Part shown: positions 10,301 through 19,068 of the stretch, in pieces
How the letters are laid out: the number at the start of each line of letters is the position of its first letter
Position numbering within the stretch: the first letter of the stretch is position 1
NCBI GenBank assembly: GCA_011319805.1
Contig: SJRY01000192.1
Span: 1 to 44,591 of the forward strand
Direction: 5' to 3'
DNA from: Macrocybe gigantea
Taxonomy: Eukaryota; Basidiomycota; Agaricomycetes; Agaricales; Callistosporiaceae
Length of the DNA: 44,591 nt
The notes under the pieces: model-generated
What the model saw: the letters and a program-made list of their open reading frames with translations, nothing else
What the model was told of the DNA's origin: nothing
The model's database searches: none
Position numbers and translations under genes: made by a program

Positions 10301-10972
10301 ACTCACCTCCTCTGACTCGGTAGTTGCAAAACTGTACTCTGCCTCGAGAACCACAGATGGCAGGACCACTCCGACATGGCTGGCAATGGATGTCTCGATG
10401 TCTTCGGGTTCCTCCTTCACTGCAGCAACTGTGGTGGATTTACCAATAGCCTTGCCGTTCGTGGCTTCCCATTTGGTCTTGGCCTCGAGCACCATTGCCA
10501 AGCTCAGAGGAACATACGGCCTCACGATGTGCGAGGTGCACTCCCTGTGGAAATGGCTGGCATAAAACTTTCGACACTTGTAGCAGCCTTGGTGAAGGTT
10601 CAGCAGAAGACACTCATTGTCTGTTAGAGAAGGGATCTTCTCATCCAATGTGCTAGAACTGGTACTGGTCAACATGGTGTTTGAGGAGGAACTAGAGGCA
10701 GTAGCCACAGCATGGGAATCTTCGCTGACTTTGGCTTTCTTCGAGATGTGTGCAGCATCGCTGGCAAAATCCTGAGCTCTCTTGAGCTCAGAACGGTAGT
10801 CATCATCCAGGGTCTCTACAGTATCCGTCCAATTGTCAAAACCTTTGACGTTGAACACCTTGTTGTAGTTGCACTTCTTGGTGAGATCAGGGGGGAGATG
10901 CACATTTAATACCATACACATCATGTCCTCATTCAAGGCCTTTGAGCCGAGCAATGAGTCCAGTGAGATAAC
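10301..10972 (-). pseudogene. Element B gag, C-terminal part with zinc knuckle
   Basis: After GFDNWTDTVETLDDDYRSEL comes a Ser-rich linker, then GCYKCRKFYASHFHREC, a CX2CX6HX4C zinc knuckle of the kind that binds genomic RNA. The frame is open into the protease and begins at the junction with element C (10973), where it continues the gag frame found beyond C at 17819. Confidence 0.85.
10968..10972. repeat. TSD of element C, left copy
   Basis: ATAAC, identical to 17814-17818. Confidence 0.95.
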
Positions 10973-11292
10973 TGTTAGGCTAGACGAATCTCAGAAGGAC
11001 TCGGGCAGACTAAGTGCGAGAGTGGTCTTGAGATGATGGCAAAAGGAATATTAAGCCTAGCGCTACTGGTACATCTGGGAGTCCTTATATACATTACAGT
11101 ACTCGAGCACGGACCATGGGCTGCGCAATGCTGTGGACTGCGGATGAGTAAGACTGGAAGGAGATGACTCAGGGTGACTAGGGAAGTGGGATGACTCGAT
11201 GGCTGCGCACTGCGCAGCATGATGGGGGAGATAAGGGATGTGGAAAAGATAAGATAAGAAAATGAATAGTCCTTTGGGCGACATCTGTAACA
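10973..11292 (-). repeat. 3' LTR of element C
   Basis: 320 bp, TGTTAC to CTAACA when read on the minus strand. It contains CATGGTCCGTGCTCG, TATATAAGG and AGGCTTAATATT in that order, as in all 320-bp copies. Confidence 0.97.
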
Positions 11293-11303
11293 TCACCCTC
11301 TCT
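11293..11303 (-). other. Polypurine tract of element C
   Basis: On the minus strand AGAGAGGGTGA directly precedes the 3' LTR. Confidence 0.85.
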
Positions 11304-11329
11304 GTAGATTCACGTCCTCGCGAAAAACC

Positions 11330-11728
11330 TTAATCCAGCTGTCCCCACCCAGTATTAGTCTCCCAGGCGGTCGCAGCACGCGGGGCCCATGTATGAATGA
11401 GCTCTTCATTATAGGCGCGGATGTGGTGGAGTGTGGTGGCAAGGAGTTTAAGTCGCCGGTTTTCTGTGCGAAGCATTTCCATCGCTTCGCGAAGCGCGAT
11501 ACGTTCGGCTGCAGTGGGGCCGGTCCCATCAGGGGTTCGTCCGGTCCAGAGGTGCGTGCGGACGGTCATAACATAGCGCATATACGCGCCAAGTGTGATG
11601 GCAAGGGGGTCCATGTAGTCGCTAGCATTGAGAATCCTCGCCAGATTCTCGAGGTTGCTTGGGCGGTTGGGAGTAGGTGCACGGCTGCCCTCGCTGCTGT
11701 CGATGCTGATGGGGGCGTTGGTGGTCAT
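11330..11728 (-). CDS. Accessory ORF downstream of pol in element C (132 aa)
   Basis: This frame starts at an ATG that overlaps the pol stop as ATGA (11725-11728) and ends 37 bp before the 3' LTR, so it fills the space between chromodomain and polypurine tract. The protein is mostly helical in appearance, with a Ser/Pro-rich N-terminus and charged segments; I see no signal peptide, membrane segment or known domain. It carries GTGPTAAERIALREAM, which resembles TNGPTAAEWADF in ORF2 upstream of gag. It is intact in a copy whose gag and pol are broken. The product is unknown; translation by termination-reinitiation is inference from the overlap. Confidence 0.65.
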   Translation of the reverse strand: MTTNAPISIDSSEGSRAPTPNRPSNLENLARILNASDYMDPLAITLGAYMRYVMTVRTHLWTGRTPDGTGPTAAERIALREAMEMLRTENRRLKLLATTLHHIRAYNEELIHTWAPRAATAWETNTGWGQLD

Positions 11729-12303
11729 GAAGTGTGATTTTTGGTCTTCTTCCCTCTTGTCGTGATCCTTTTATCCTGGTTCGCAGTCTTCTTTAGGAAG
11801 TGGTCTAGAGCTTGCTGCGCATTCCCCAGTTCCTTCTCTTTGATCCATGTGTTCTCTTCATGTCCGTATCCTTTCCATTTGACCAGGAATAGCGTCCCCC
11901 TCCCTTGTTTCTTCCTTTTTAGGATCTCTTCTATCTCGTACTCTTCTTCATCATTTATGATTTCAGGGGGTGGTGGTGATGGTCGCTCTTGTATCTTGAA
12001 ATGGGGTCCTTTGTAAGGCGTGAGCAGTGTTTCATTGAACACGGGGTGTATCAGCTGCCATGATGCTGGGAGTTCCAGGCGATATGCCGAGGCTCCTTTC
12101 TTTTCAACGACCTTGAACGGTCCGTATCGGAGTGCCGATAACTTCTTTGATGGTCGGTTGACTGTGATATTGGTGGCTTCTAGCCATACTCTATCCCCTT
12201 TCTTGTATTCACGGGTGGGTTTTCGTCTCGCATCGTAATTGTCTTTGGCTCGTGTTTGTGCATACTGCAGCGCAGCATTTGCTTCCTTTCGTATTTGGTT
12301 CAT
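11725..12303 (-). pseudogene. Element C integrase GPY/F and chromodomain (pol C-terminus)
   Basis: 192 codons. Residues 27-95 form the integrase C-terminal module (REYKKGDRVWLEATNI, LRYGPFKVVEKKG, LIHPVFNETLLTPY). Residues 120-170 are a chromodomain: EYEIEEILKRKK, LFLVKWKGYGHEENTW, with aromatic-cage candidates Tyr122, Trp143 and Trp153. The Met at 12303 is not the real start: the frame is the continuation of pol after a frameshift near 12370. The real stop overlaps the next ATG. Confidence 0.92.
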
Positions 12304-13739
12304 TCTTTTGACGAAGTCTTTTGCTGCAGGATTATTCCCTTCTGTCGTCTGTGGCTCCCCTTCCAGGGGTGCATTCCATAGTTGAGGTAGAATGGTGTCT
12401 CCTTCGTTCCCTGGTGTGCTTTGTCATTGTATTGGTACTCTGCGATTGCTATCCATTCTGCCCAATCGTCCTGTAAGTTGTTTGTGAAGCTTCTGAGGAA
12501 GGCTTCCATTTCTTGGTGGGATCGCTCCGCCTGTCCATCTGTCTGTGGGTGATAGGCCGTTGATAGATTTTGCTTTGTTCCAAGTAATTTTAGAAGCGCT
12601 GTCATGAATCGCGCTGCGAACTGGGGTCCTCGATCACTGATGATCTTTCGTGGGATTCCATGAAGCCGCCACACGTTGTCTCGGTATAGTCGTGCGAGAC
12701 CTTCTGCTGTAAGTTCGGTCTTTGTGGGAACTAGGTGGATCATCTTGGTCAGGCGGTCTGTGACTGCGGCAATGGCATTAAAGCCATTCGAGCTGGGTAG
12801 CGGTCCTATGAGATCTACTCCGATATCTTCCCATGGTTGCTGTGGGACTTCGTGCGGGTGCAGGGGTGCGTGTTTCTTTTGTCGGATGATTTTGTTTCGC
12901 TGACATGTTTTGCATCCATTGACATACTTCTTGATGTCTGTTAGCATTGATGGCCACCAATAGGTGCAGCTTATGAGCTCGTGCATGCGGTATTGCCCAG
13001 GGTGTCCTCCGATGGGTGTGTCGTGGTGTTCGAACATGATGTTTTCCTTCAGTTTGTTGTCTGGAGGAACATAGATTTTTCCTCCTACGTATACGATGTG
13101 GTCGTCTTCTGTGAACCAGTGTGGTTTTTCCTTCAGTCCTGTTGTTACGATCGTTTCCCTTCGTGTGCATTGTCGAATTTGTTCTATCCTTGAGGATTCG
13201 ATCATCGTGATTCCTCTTGTTTGTATTGTTTCGTTATCTTCTGCTTCTTCTTTCCATGGGTGTTCGTCCTCGAACATCATAAATTCGAAGTCTCGTTCAT
13301 TATTCTCTTCCAGATGTCGAATGAATGCTGCTTCTTTGATCATTTGTATGTCGTCCTTTTCTGCTAGGTTTTCTTCATATCCTGCCATCCGTGACAGGAC
13401 ATCTGCTTTTCCATTCGCCTTTCCTGGTACGTGTCGTAGTTCGTAGTCATATTCCTGTAATTTCAGGTACCAGCCAATCTGTCTCGAATTGAGTCGCTGC
13501 GGCTTTCGGAAGTATGATAGGTTTTTGTGATCCGTCAATATTTCGAACTTCTCTCGAGCTTCGAGGAGGTATTGTCTCCATGTCTTTAGTGCGACCATTA
13601 TCACAAGAAGTTCCTTGTCGTAGATTTCATAGTTTTGTTCCGCTGGGGTCATGCATCTCGAAATGAATGCGATCGGATGCCATAGTCCTTTCTGCTGTTG
13701 TGATAGTACCGCTCCAATGGCATATCCTGAGGCGTCCAT
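12300..13739 (-). pseudogene. Element C RNase H and integrase
   Basis: 479 open codons. The RNase H acidic residues are Asp2, Glu43, Asp70 and Asp113. Integrase zinc ligands are His239, His246, Cys276 and Cys279. The catalytic triad is complete: Asp309 (GVDLIGP), Asp369 (ISDRGPQF) and Glu405 (GQAERSH). This is the only integrase in the window that keeps all three. After HPWKG the frame goes wrong (near 12370) and ends at 12300. The first Met is internal to RNase H; pol extends upstream through a TGA near 13905 to the RT. Confidence 0.93.
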
Positions 13740-14879
13740 TTCAACTCGGAATTTTCCTTCTGTTTGTGGTAGTGCTAGAATGGGTGCTGAGGTTATATGT
13801 CGAATCAGCTCTTTGAAAGCATCCTGTTGCTTGTCTGTCCACTGGAATGCTTTGTTTCCAGTTAACTCCGTCAGGGGTTTGGCGACCTTTGCATATCCCT
13901 TGATGAATCATCGGTAAAAGTTCGTGAATCCCAAGAACTTTTGTAGTTCTTTCTTCGTCTTTGGGGTTGGCCAGGATTGTACGGCTGTGATCTTTTCTGG
14001 TTCCATTTCTACCTTCCCTTCTCCTACGATGTATCCTAGTACTGGGACTTTTGATGATTCCCAGACGCATTTTGGTCCTTTGATGAACAGGTCATTCTTG
14101 TTCAGTATTTCCATGACTTCTATGGTGTTCTTTTGGAGTTCCTCTCGTGTTCGTCCGATGATTATGATGTCATCCATATAGATTATGCACATTCTTCTTC
14201 GTATTTGGTCTTGGAAGAGGCTCGCCATCATTCGGCTAAAGGTGCCTGGTGCATTGCACTGCCCAAAATACATGACTGTCGGTTCGAAGAGTCCTCTTGC
14301 TGTTAGGAAGGCTGCCTTCCATTCGTCCCCTTTCCGGATGCGCACATTATTGTATCCCCAGATAATATCGATCTTGCTAAAGTACTTTGCTCCTTGTAGT
14401 ACATCGAGGAGCTCGCTGATGCGTGGTAGTGGGAACTTGTCCTTGACCATATATTTATTTATCTCCCGGTAGTCTTGGATGAGTCGTTTGCTTCCATCCT
14501 TCTTGTTGCGAAAGAAGCAGGGTGCTGCGTAAGGCGATTTCGATGGGCGTATTTTTCCTGTTCGTAATCCTTCTTCGACGAAGGCATCTAGTTCCTCTAG
14601 CTCTTTCTGTGTCATCGGGTAGACCTTGCTCGGTATCGTTTTGGGTGCATCCTTCGTTAAGTTTATTTCATGGTCCCATTCTTTGTGGTCTGGTAAGCGA
14701 TCAAAGTTCTTCTCCTTGAAGAGGTGTTTGAATCTGATCAGATATGGGGGTATCTGGGTTCCTGTCTTGTCGCTGGCTGTGGTTTTCGCTAGTTCAGCCA
14801 TCTTCTGTATCTTAATCGTCTGGTGGTTTATTTTGCACGTTTTAGGGCATCTGTCGAAGACAACTCTCCTGTCCTCCAT
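13740..14879 (-). pseudogene. Element C reverse transcriptase
   Basis: Open for 323 codons from 14879 to 13908, then a TGA in NFYR-stop-FIKGYAK, where relatives have Arg-Arg, so a CGA to TGA change. The connection domain continues in frame to RNase H. Palm motifs: Asp171 (FSKIDI), YMDD at residues 234-237, GLFEPTVMYFGQCNAPGTF before it. The frame upstream of 14879 is shifted: the protease-linked frame ends in WRTG while this one starts near FDRCP, so a one-base indel lies near 14865. Confidence 0.92.
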
Positions 14880-15250
14880 TTGATTGTTGGGTTGTGGTAG
14901 ACAAGCCAGTCATGTCCTAGTAGCATGTCGGTTTTTCCGATGTCGAGTACGATGGCTTCCATGTGCTCCTTGTGTCCTTTAATGTCAATGTGGACCTCCG
15001 CTACCGGTCTGCTGTTTTCTGGCGGTTGGGTGATCCGTCTGCATTTATGATGGGAATCTTCTTGATTCGTCGTGTTTTCAGTCCTGTTTTCGCTACTATC
15101 GCGGTGTTGATGCAGGTCCTATCTGCTCCGCTATCGACTTCTGGTGTTATCGTTGCGATTCCTTTTCGTGTTCGTATCCTCGCTGGTACTGCGAGTTCTT
15201 TCCTCTTTGGCGGTTTATCCCCTTGGATGGTTTTCCTTGGTGCTTCAGAT
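14880..15250 (-). pseudogene. Element C protease
   Basis: The active site reads EVDSGADRTCINTA (DSG) near 15110-15150. Downstream parts (HMEAIVLDIGKTDMLLGHDW) lie in another frame, so at least one indel breaks it near 15020. It would release Gag and Pol proteins. The copy in the palindrome spacer stops in this same region. Confidence 0.85.
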
Positions 15251-15605
15251 CGCTTGGCAGGAATGGTGTATTTCAGAGTATGGGATGATCTACATCCGGT
15301 ATCGAAGCGAGTCTGTTTCAGTTGTATGGGTCGCGATTTAGCACCTCCTAGTCGGACCCTTCGGCAAAACCCTCTTTATCAGAGCTTTCTTCATCCTTGT
15401 CTTCTTCGTCCTCTCCTTCTTCTTCTTTCACTTCTCTGACCCAGGATTTCCCTTTCTTCTTCTTCTTGCAGTTCCGTGCATAGTGTCCCTTTAGGCCACA
15501 ATTGAAACATGTGACATTTGCTGCTCCTTTTCGTGGTTCCGGGCAGTTTCGTGAGAGGTGTCCTAGTTTATTGCAGTTGAAGCAGTTATTGCTTCATACT
15601 TTGTC
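15251..15605 (-). pseudogene. Element C gag C-terminus with two zinc knuckles
   Basis: Two CX2CX4HX4C knuckles are visible: [14 protein letters not shown] and [14 protein letters not shown] (about 15465-15595). An acidic, Lys-rich stretch follows before the protease. Directly before the first knuckle a TGA replaces an Arg codon (V-stop-SNNC); the spacer copy has the same TGA, while the older fragment at 20985-21005 reads V-R-S-N-N-C. Confidence 0.88.
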
Positions 15606-16203
15606 GACTTCCATGGCTGTCCTGCTCCTCAGCTTGGGTTTCCAGGTTTGCGCTGATTGCTTGTGAATTCTCCTCTCATTACATTTCTGTGTTCATCGAT
15701 GTTTCGTCCAATTACTCAAACTGTCTTGATATATTCATCTCCATCTGTTGGAAGTGTGGAGATCGAGTGTACGGCTTCTGCTGTCCTTCGGTTTAGGCTC
15801 TTCTCGAGTAGGAAACGAGGGGCTGTTCCTGTCATTCCTGCTTTCCCTGCGAGGTCTACGAATTCATCCAGAAATTTGTCGATGGGTCGGTTTCCCTGTC
15901 TGATGTTGAATAGTTTGCTTCCTGCTTGTGATGGTGACATGACGTTGCTAATCGTGTCTCTATCTCGGTTATGAAGTCGGCCCATGTGCTTTGGTTGGTA
16001 GTGGTGTCGATCTTCTTTGACGCCCAGTGGGCTCCGGGTCCGTCGGTCATTCTAGACAGGACCGCTCCAATCTTCTGTGTGTCCATGAGGTCTCCATGTG
16101 CGGTTATGTAAAGTTTCATCTTCCTCCACCAAATATCGAAGGATGTTCGATCTCCTGTAAAGGATTTCGGGTCAGCGATGATTCCCTTGTATTCTGTCGT
16201 CAT
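15606..16203 (-). pseudogene. Element C gag capsid region
   Basis: The ATG at 16201-16203 overlaps the ORF2 stop as ATGA. The protein begins MTTEYKGIIADPKSFTGD and has WWRKMKLYITAHG and AHWASKKIDTT, typical of fungal gypsy capsid. At about 15949 one base is missing relative to the spacer copy (GCTAATC versus GCTGAATC on the plus strand). The frame shifts there and the second half (SPSQAGSKLFNIRQG, FLDEFVDLAGKAG) is read from another frame. The spacer copy is intact at this point. Confidence 0.9.
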
Positions 16204-16505
16204 CCTTTGGGGGTTTCTTCGTCGTTCTCTTGGTCTTGGTCTTCCTGTTCCTGGATCTGTTGTTCTTGGGTCTGTTGTGCTTGTACTTGGGCTTGCTGTT
16301 CTTGGAGCTGTTTCTGTCTTCGCTCCTCTCTCTGTTCTTTCCAGTAGTCTAGGTCGACTCCTGCGATTCTACAAGCTTGTTCAAAATCGGCCCACTCTGC
16401 GGCGGTCGGTCCATTTGTCTTTGGTAATCCTTTTCGCTCCCTCCACCGATAGTATTCGTCCCAGTCACTATTGCTTACTTTCGCCACGGTGGTGCGATTC
16501 TCTCC
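16200..16505 (-). CDS. ORF2 upstream of gag in element C
   Basis: About 100 codons in the same frame as ORF1 and separated from it only by a TAA (16506-16508). It contains no ATG, so it could be made only as an extension of ORF1 or by unusual initiation. Sequence: WDEYYRWRERKG, NGPTAAEWADFEQACRIAG, then a long Gln/Glu-rich coiled-coil-like tail (QEQQAQVQAQQTQEQQ). The stop overlaps the gag start. Function unknown; a coiled coil next to gag may help assembly, which is a guess. Confidence 0.6.
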   Translation of the reverse strand, partial: GENRTTVAKVSNSDWDEYYRWRERKGLPKTNGPTAAEWADFEQACRIAGVDLDYWKEQREERRQKQLQEQQAQVQAQQTQEQQIQEQEDQDQENDEETPKG

Positions 16506-17102
16506 TTATGCAGTGCTTCGGCAGATTGGTCCTCTGAAGGGGTTCGGCGGTTTCGTTCCTGTGTGTCCTTGACTCTGGTGCCGTTCTCGTTGGTTCTGTC
16601 GTATGCTCTGTGCGTCGTGCCCTCTCTGTATCAGTATGTCTTCCTCCTGTGTTCGGCGATTATAGTTTTCGATCTGTTGTCGCCTAAAGTCTCGGGCTTG
16701 TGTTCGTTCTTCTCTCGTTTTCTTGTGGATGGGTTCGTCCTCTTCTTCGGCAAGAAGATTCTGGTCTGACCACAGCTCTTCTGGGCTTATCCCATATTCT
16801 CCTTCTAGGAAGAGTTCTGCAATGAGTTGTGCTGCTCCTTCGCTGAGGATCTCAGCGGGCTCGTCTGTGGTGGTGAAGGCAAACTCTCTCAGAAATGCCT
16901 GTTCTTCGTCATCGCTACTTGGTGTAGGCGTGTGCTCTCTCTTTCGTTTATTTGGATTGCTAGTGTCTCTGCGGGTGGCGTGGACTGTCTCTGCGAATGG
17001 CGTGGACTGCAATGTCTGGTCTACTTCTCTGAGCCAAGTGCTCTCGTCGCTCGTGCTAGTGCTCGCTGGGTCGGCGACCGCTTGTCGTCGAATGTTGATC
17101 AA
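16506..17102 (-). CDS. ORF1 at the 5' end of element C (198 aa)
   Basis: First ATG at 17102, 67 bp inside the LTR boundary. Ser/Thr-rich N-terminus, a basic cluster NPNKRKREHTPTPSSDDEE that looks like a nuclear localisation signal, an acidic helical middle (EGAAQLIAELFLEGEYG) and an Arg/Gln-rich C-terminal part. I do not recognise a domain. It occupies the place where gypsy elements normally start gag, so it may be an N-terminal Gag extension. The plus-strand open frames that cover the same bases are shadows. Confidence 0.6.
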   Translation of the reverse strand: MINIRRQAVADPASTSTSDESTWLREVDQTLQSTPFAETVHATRRDTSNPNKRKREHTPTPSSDDEEQAFLREFAFTTTDEPAEILSEGAAQLIAELFLEGEYGISPEELWSDQNLLAEEEDEPIHKKTREERTQARDFRRQQIENYNRRTQEEDILIQRGHDAQSIRQNQRERHQSQGHTGTKPPNPFRGPICRSTA

Positions 17103-17155
17103 GTCTTTGATAAAGCGTGACGTGGTGTGTGTGTGAGTCTGAGCGAGTCTCGACG

Positions 17156-17168
17156 AGGCTTAATATCT
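17156..17168 (-). promoter_or_regulatory. Primer-binding site, self-priming type
   Basis: Read on the minus strand, the bases right after the LTR are AGATATTAAGCCT. Eleven of them (ATATTAAGCCT) are complementary to AGGCTTAATAT inside the LTR at 17254-17244, which is where transcription should start. This is the Tf1 arrangement, not a tRNA match. Confidence 0.7.
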
Positions 17169-17278
17169 TGTTAGGCTAGACGAATCTCAGAAGGACTCGG
17201 GCAGACCAAGTGCGAGAGTGGTCTTGAGATGATGGCAAAAGGAATATTAAGCCTAGCGCTACTGGTACATCTGGGAGT

Positions 17279-17287
17279 CCTTATATA
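17279..17287 (-). promoter_or_regulatory. TATA box of the element C 5' LTR
   Basis: TATATAAGG on the minus strand, 33 bp upstream of the predicted RNA start at 17254. The solo LTR inserted at 17369 lies farther upstream, so the core promoter is intact but separated from distal U3. Confidence 0.7.
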
Positions 17288-17368
17288 CATTACAGTACTC
17301 GAGCACGGACCATGGGCTGCGCAATGCTGTGGACTGCGGATGAGTAAGACTGGAAGGAGATGACTCAG

Positions 17369-17688
17369 TGTTACAGACGCCGCCCAAAGGACTATTCATT
17401 TTCTTATCTTATCTTTCCCACATCCCTTATCTCCCCCATCATGTTGCGCAGCGTGCAGCCATCGAGTCATCCCACTTCCCTAGTCATCCTGAGTCATCTC
17501 TTTCCAGTCTTACTCATCCGCAGTCCACAGCATTGCGCAGCCCATGGTCCGTGCTCGAGTACTGTAATGTATATAAGGACTCCCAGATGTACCAGTAGCG
17601 CTAGGCTTAATATTCCTTTTGCCATCATCTCAAGACCACTCTCGCACTTAGTCTGCCCGAGTCCTTCTGAGATTCGTCTAGCCTAACA
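17369..17688 (+). mobile_element. Solo LTR nested in the 5' LTR of C, TSD CTCAG
   Basis: 320 bp, TGTTACAG to CTAACA, opposite in orientation to its host LTR. The TSD CTCAG lies at 17364-17368 and 17689-17693. Being inside C, it is the youngest insertion here, and it keeps most CpGs. A same-family insertion into its own LTR creates an inverted LTR pair. Confidence 0.97.
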
Positions 17689-17813
17689 CTCAGGGTGACT
17701 AGGGAAGTGGGATGACTCGATGGCTGCGCACTGCGCAGCATGATGGGGGAGATAAGGGATGTGGAAAAGATAAGATAAGAAAATGAATAGTCCTTTGGGC
17801 GACGTCTGTAACA

Positions 17814-17818
17814 ATAAC
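17814..17818. repeat. TSD of element C, right copy
   Basis: ATAAC, identical to 10968-10972. It shows that C entered the gag gene of B by normal integration. Confidence 0.95.
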
Positions 17819-18749
17819 ATTGTTGGCATAGTCATGGAAAGTCTGGTCTGTACTCGGTTTCATAGTCAGGACCTCCCTGCAAAGTTGGTGGTCCCAGTGT
17901 TTAATGAGGAACTTCCTCTGGAACTCGGCAACAAAAGAGTCCCAAGAGAGAGTGGTGAGATGCGTGCATTGGTTATAGATCCAGTCCTTGATATGGGTGT
18001 CCCTGAAGGCATTGAGGATCTTTTTGACCTTGTCCTCTTCATCCACATCCTTATTTTCAAAGAACGTAAGACATGTGTCCTCGAACTCCTGCATGACTTT
18101 GGCTGAAATTTCGCCTTTGGTCAACTTGGGGGGCTGTTTCTTGAGAAGGAAAACTATAGCAGCAAAACTGGGGTTGGATGACATGGCGATACAGGTGTAA
18201 TGGGCAATCAAGGAGGCGGCCAATTCAATATTGGAATCTGAGTCAGAGTCGGAATGAGTCGAATGACTGGGATAGAGGGGAATGCTCTGATGGGGAACAA
18301 GGGAGGTCTTGGGGAGAACTTCTTTGAGCGTAGACAAGGACAGAGCCAGGGGACCAGGTACAGGCAAGGTGTTTGAGAGGAGTTGTTCGAGCAAGGGGCT
18401 TTTACTGGGGAACTTTTATGGGGAGAACTGGCATGGGGGGAACTGGCAACTGGGGCAACGGAGGATGTCAATGACTCAGTCACTGCGAACATGGGACATG
18501 AGGGGCAAGAGGAAATGGAGAACTCATACCTGATTGACGTATTTTGAGATTCAGCTCGCGGACAGGTGTCAGAGGTGAGGAAGATCTTTGACTATCCTCC
18601 AGGGGTGTTTCAATAGTCTGTGACTGACTATATGTGCCTGCTCTTGGGCTATCTGCACGCTTCTCTGCAGAGTTCGCACGTCAGCATTCCTCTGTGTGGT
18701 TTCGAGATGTAGAAGTGATGGGATCCACCAACTGGCCTTGGCGGGTCAT
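17819..18749 (-). pseudogene. Element B gag, N-terminal capsid part
   Basis: The proposed start is the ATG at 18747-18749 (MTRQGQLVDP). After a TGA and a frame change the capsid region is open: FENKDVDEEDKVKKILNAF, DTHIKDWIYNQC, WDSFVAEFQRKF, FHDYANNVI. This is the capsid fold signature shared by fungal gypsy Gag proteins. The frame runs into the LTR of C at 17813 and resumes at 10972. Confidence 0.85.
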
Positions 18750-19068
18750 GGGGGATTTGGCAGTGATTGATCTAGTGACCAGCCAGGAATGAGAACAAGA
18801 CAGAGGTAGTAACAACTTAGCTGCCTATGTTTGAGTAGTGGGATGTCCTCATGCATTGATGTTCACTTTAGCGACAGGTTCTACCTTTAGTGGCAGTTTG
18901 GACAATATTCAGGGATGAGTGCATGGGCATGGGTGTTTGAAAAAGGCACAGAGACGATGTTCGAAGAGATTGGGGGAGAACAAGAGAACAAGAAGAGAGG
19001 AATCCACTGAGTTCCACACCGGAGCATGAGTAGAAGCTGTTCAAAAAAAGTGGAAGCATGTGTCACAT
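18750..19068 (-). other. Element B 5' leader
   Basis: About 320 bp between the LTR and the gag start, without a coding signal. The primer-binding site should lie next to 19068, but I could not match it to a particular tRNA. Confidence 0.5.

Larger units (their letters stand above)
10973..17813 (-). mobile_element. Element C: complete young gypsy chromovirus inserted in B
   Basis: Two 320-bp LTRs differ at 2 positions by eye (C/T near 17207 versus 11011, and A/G near the distal end). The TSD ATAAC flanks the element at 10968-10972 and 17814-17818. Order on the minus strand: LTR, self-priming PBS, ORF1/ORF2, gag with two zinc knuckles, protease, RT, RNase H, integrase, chromodomain, accessory ORF, polypurine tract, LTR. 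Unlike its surroundings it keeps many CpGs. It is not autonomous: frameshifts near 15949, 14865 and 12370 and a TGA near 13905 break gag and pol. Confidence 0.97.
17169..17813 (-). repeat. 5' LTR of element C, interrupted
   Basis: Two parts (17169-17368 and 17694-17813) give 320 bp after removing the inserted solo LTR and one TSD copy. They match the 3' LTR except for two transitions. Confidence 0.96.

Noticed and set aside
12300..12303. Third ATGA overlap in element C
   Set aside because: It lies inside the integrase coding region just after a frameshift near 12370. In the intact frame the ATG is an internal codon, so this is coincidence.
16485..16487. GTG as start codon of ORF2
   Set aside because: Nuclear genes of fungi start at ATG. 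The spacer copy has ATG here only through a G-to-A change at a CpG, so it is not ancestral.
16723..17136. 137-codon plus-strand frame, also seen at 33146-33559
   Set aside because: It is antisense to ORF1 of element C and its spacer relative. Conservation follows from the shared DNA, and no domain is visible.
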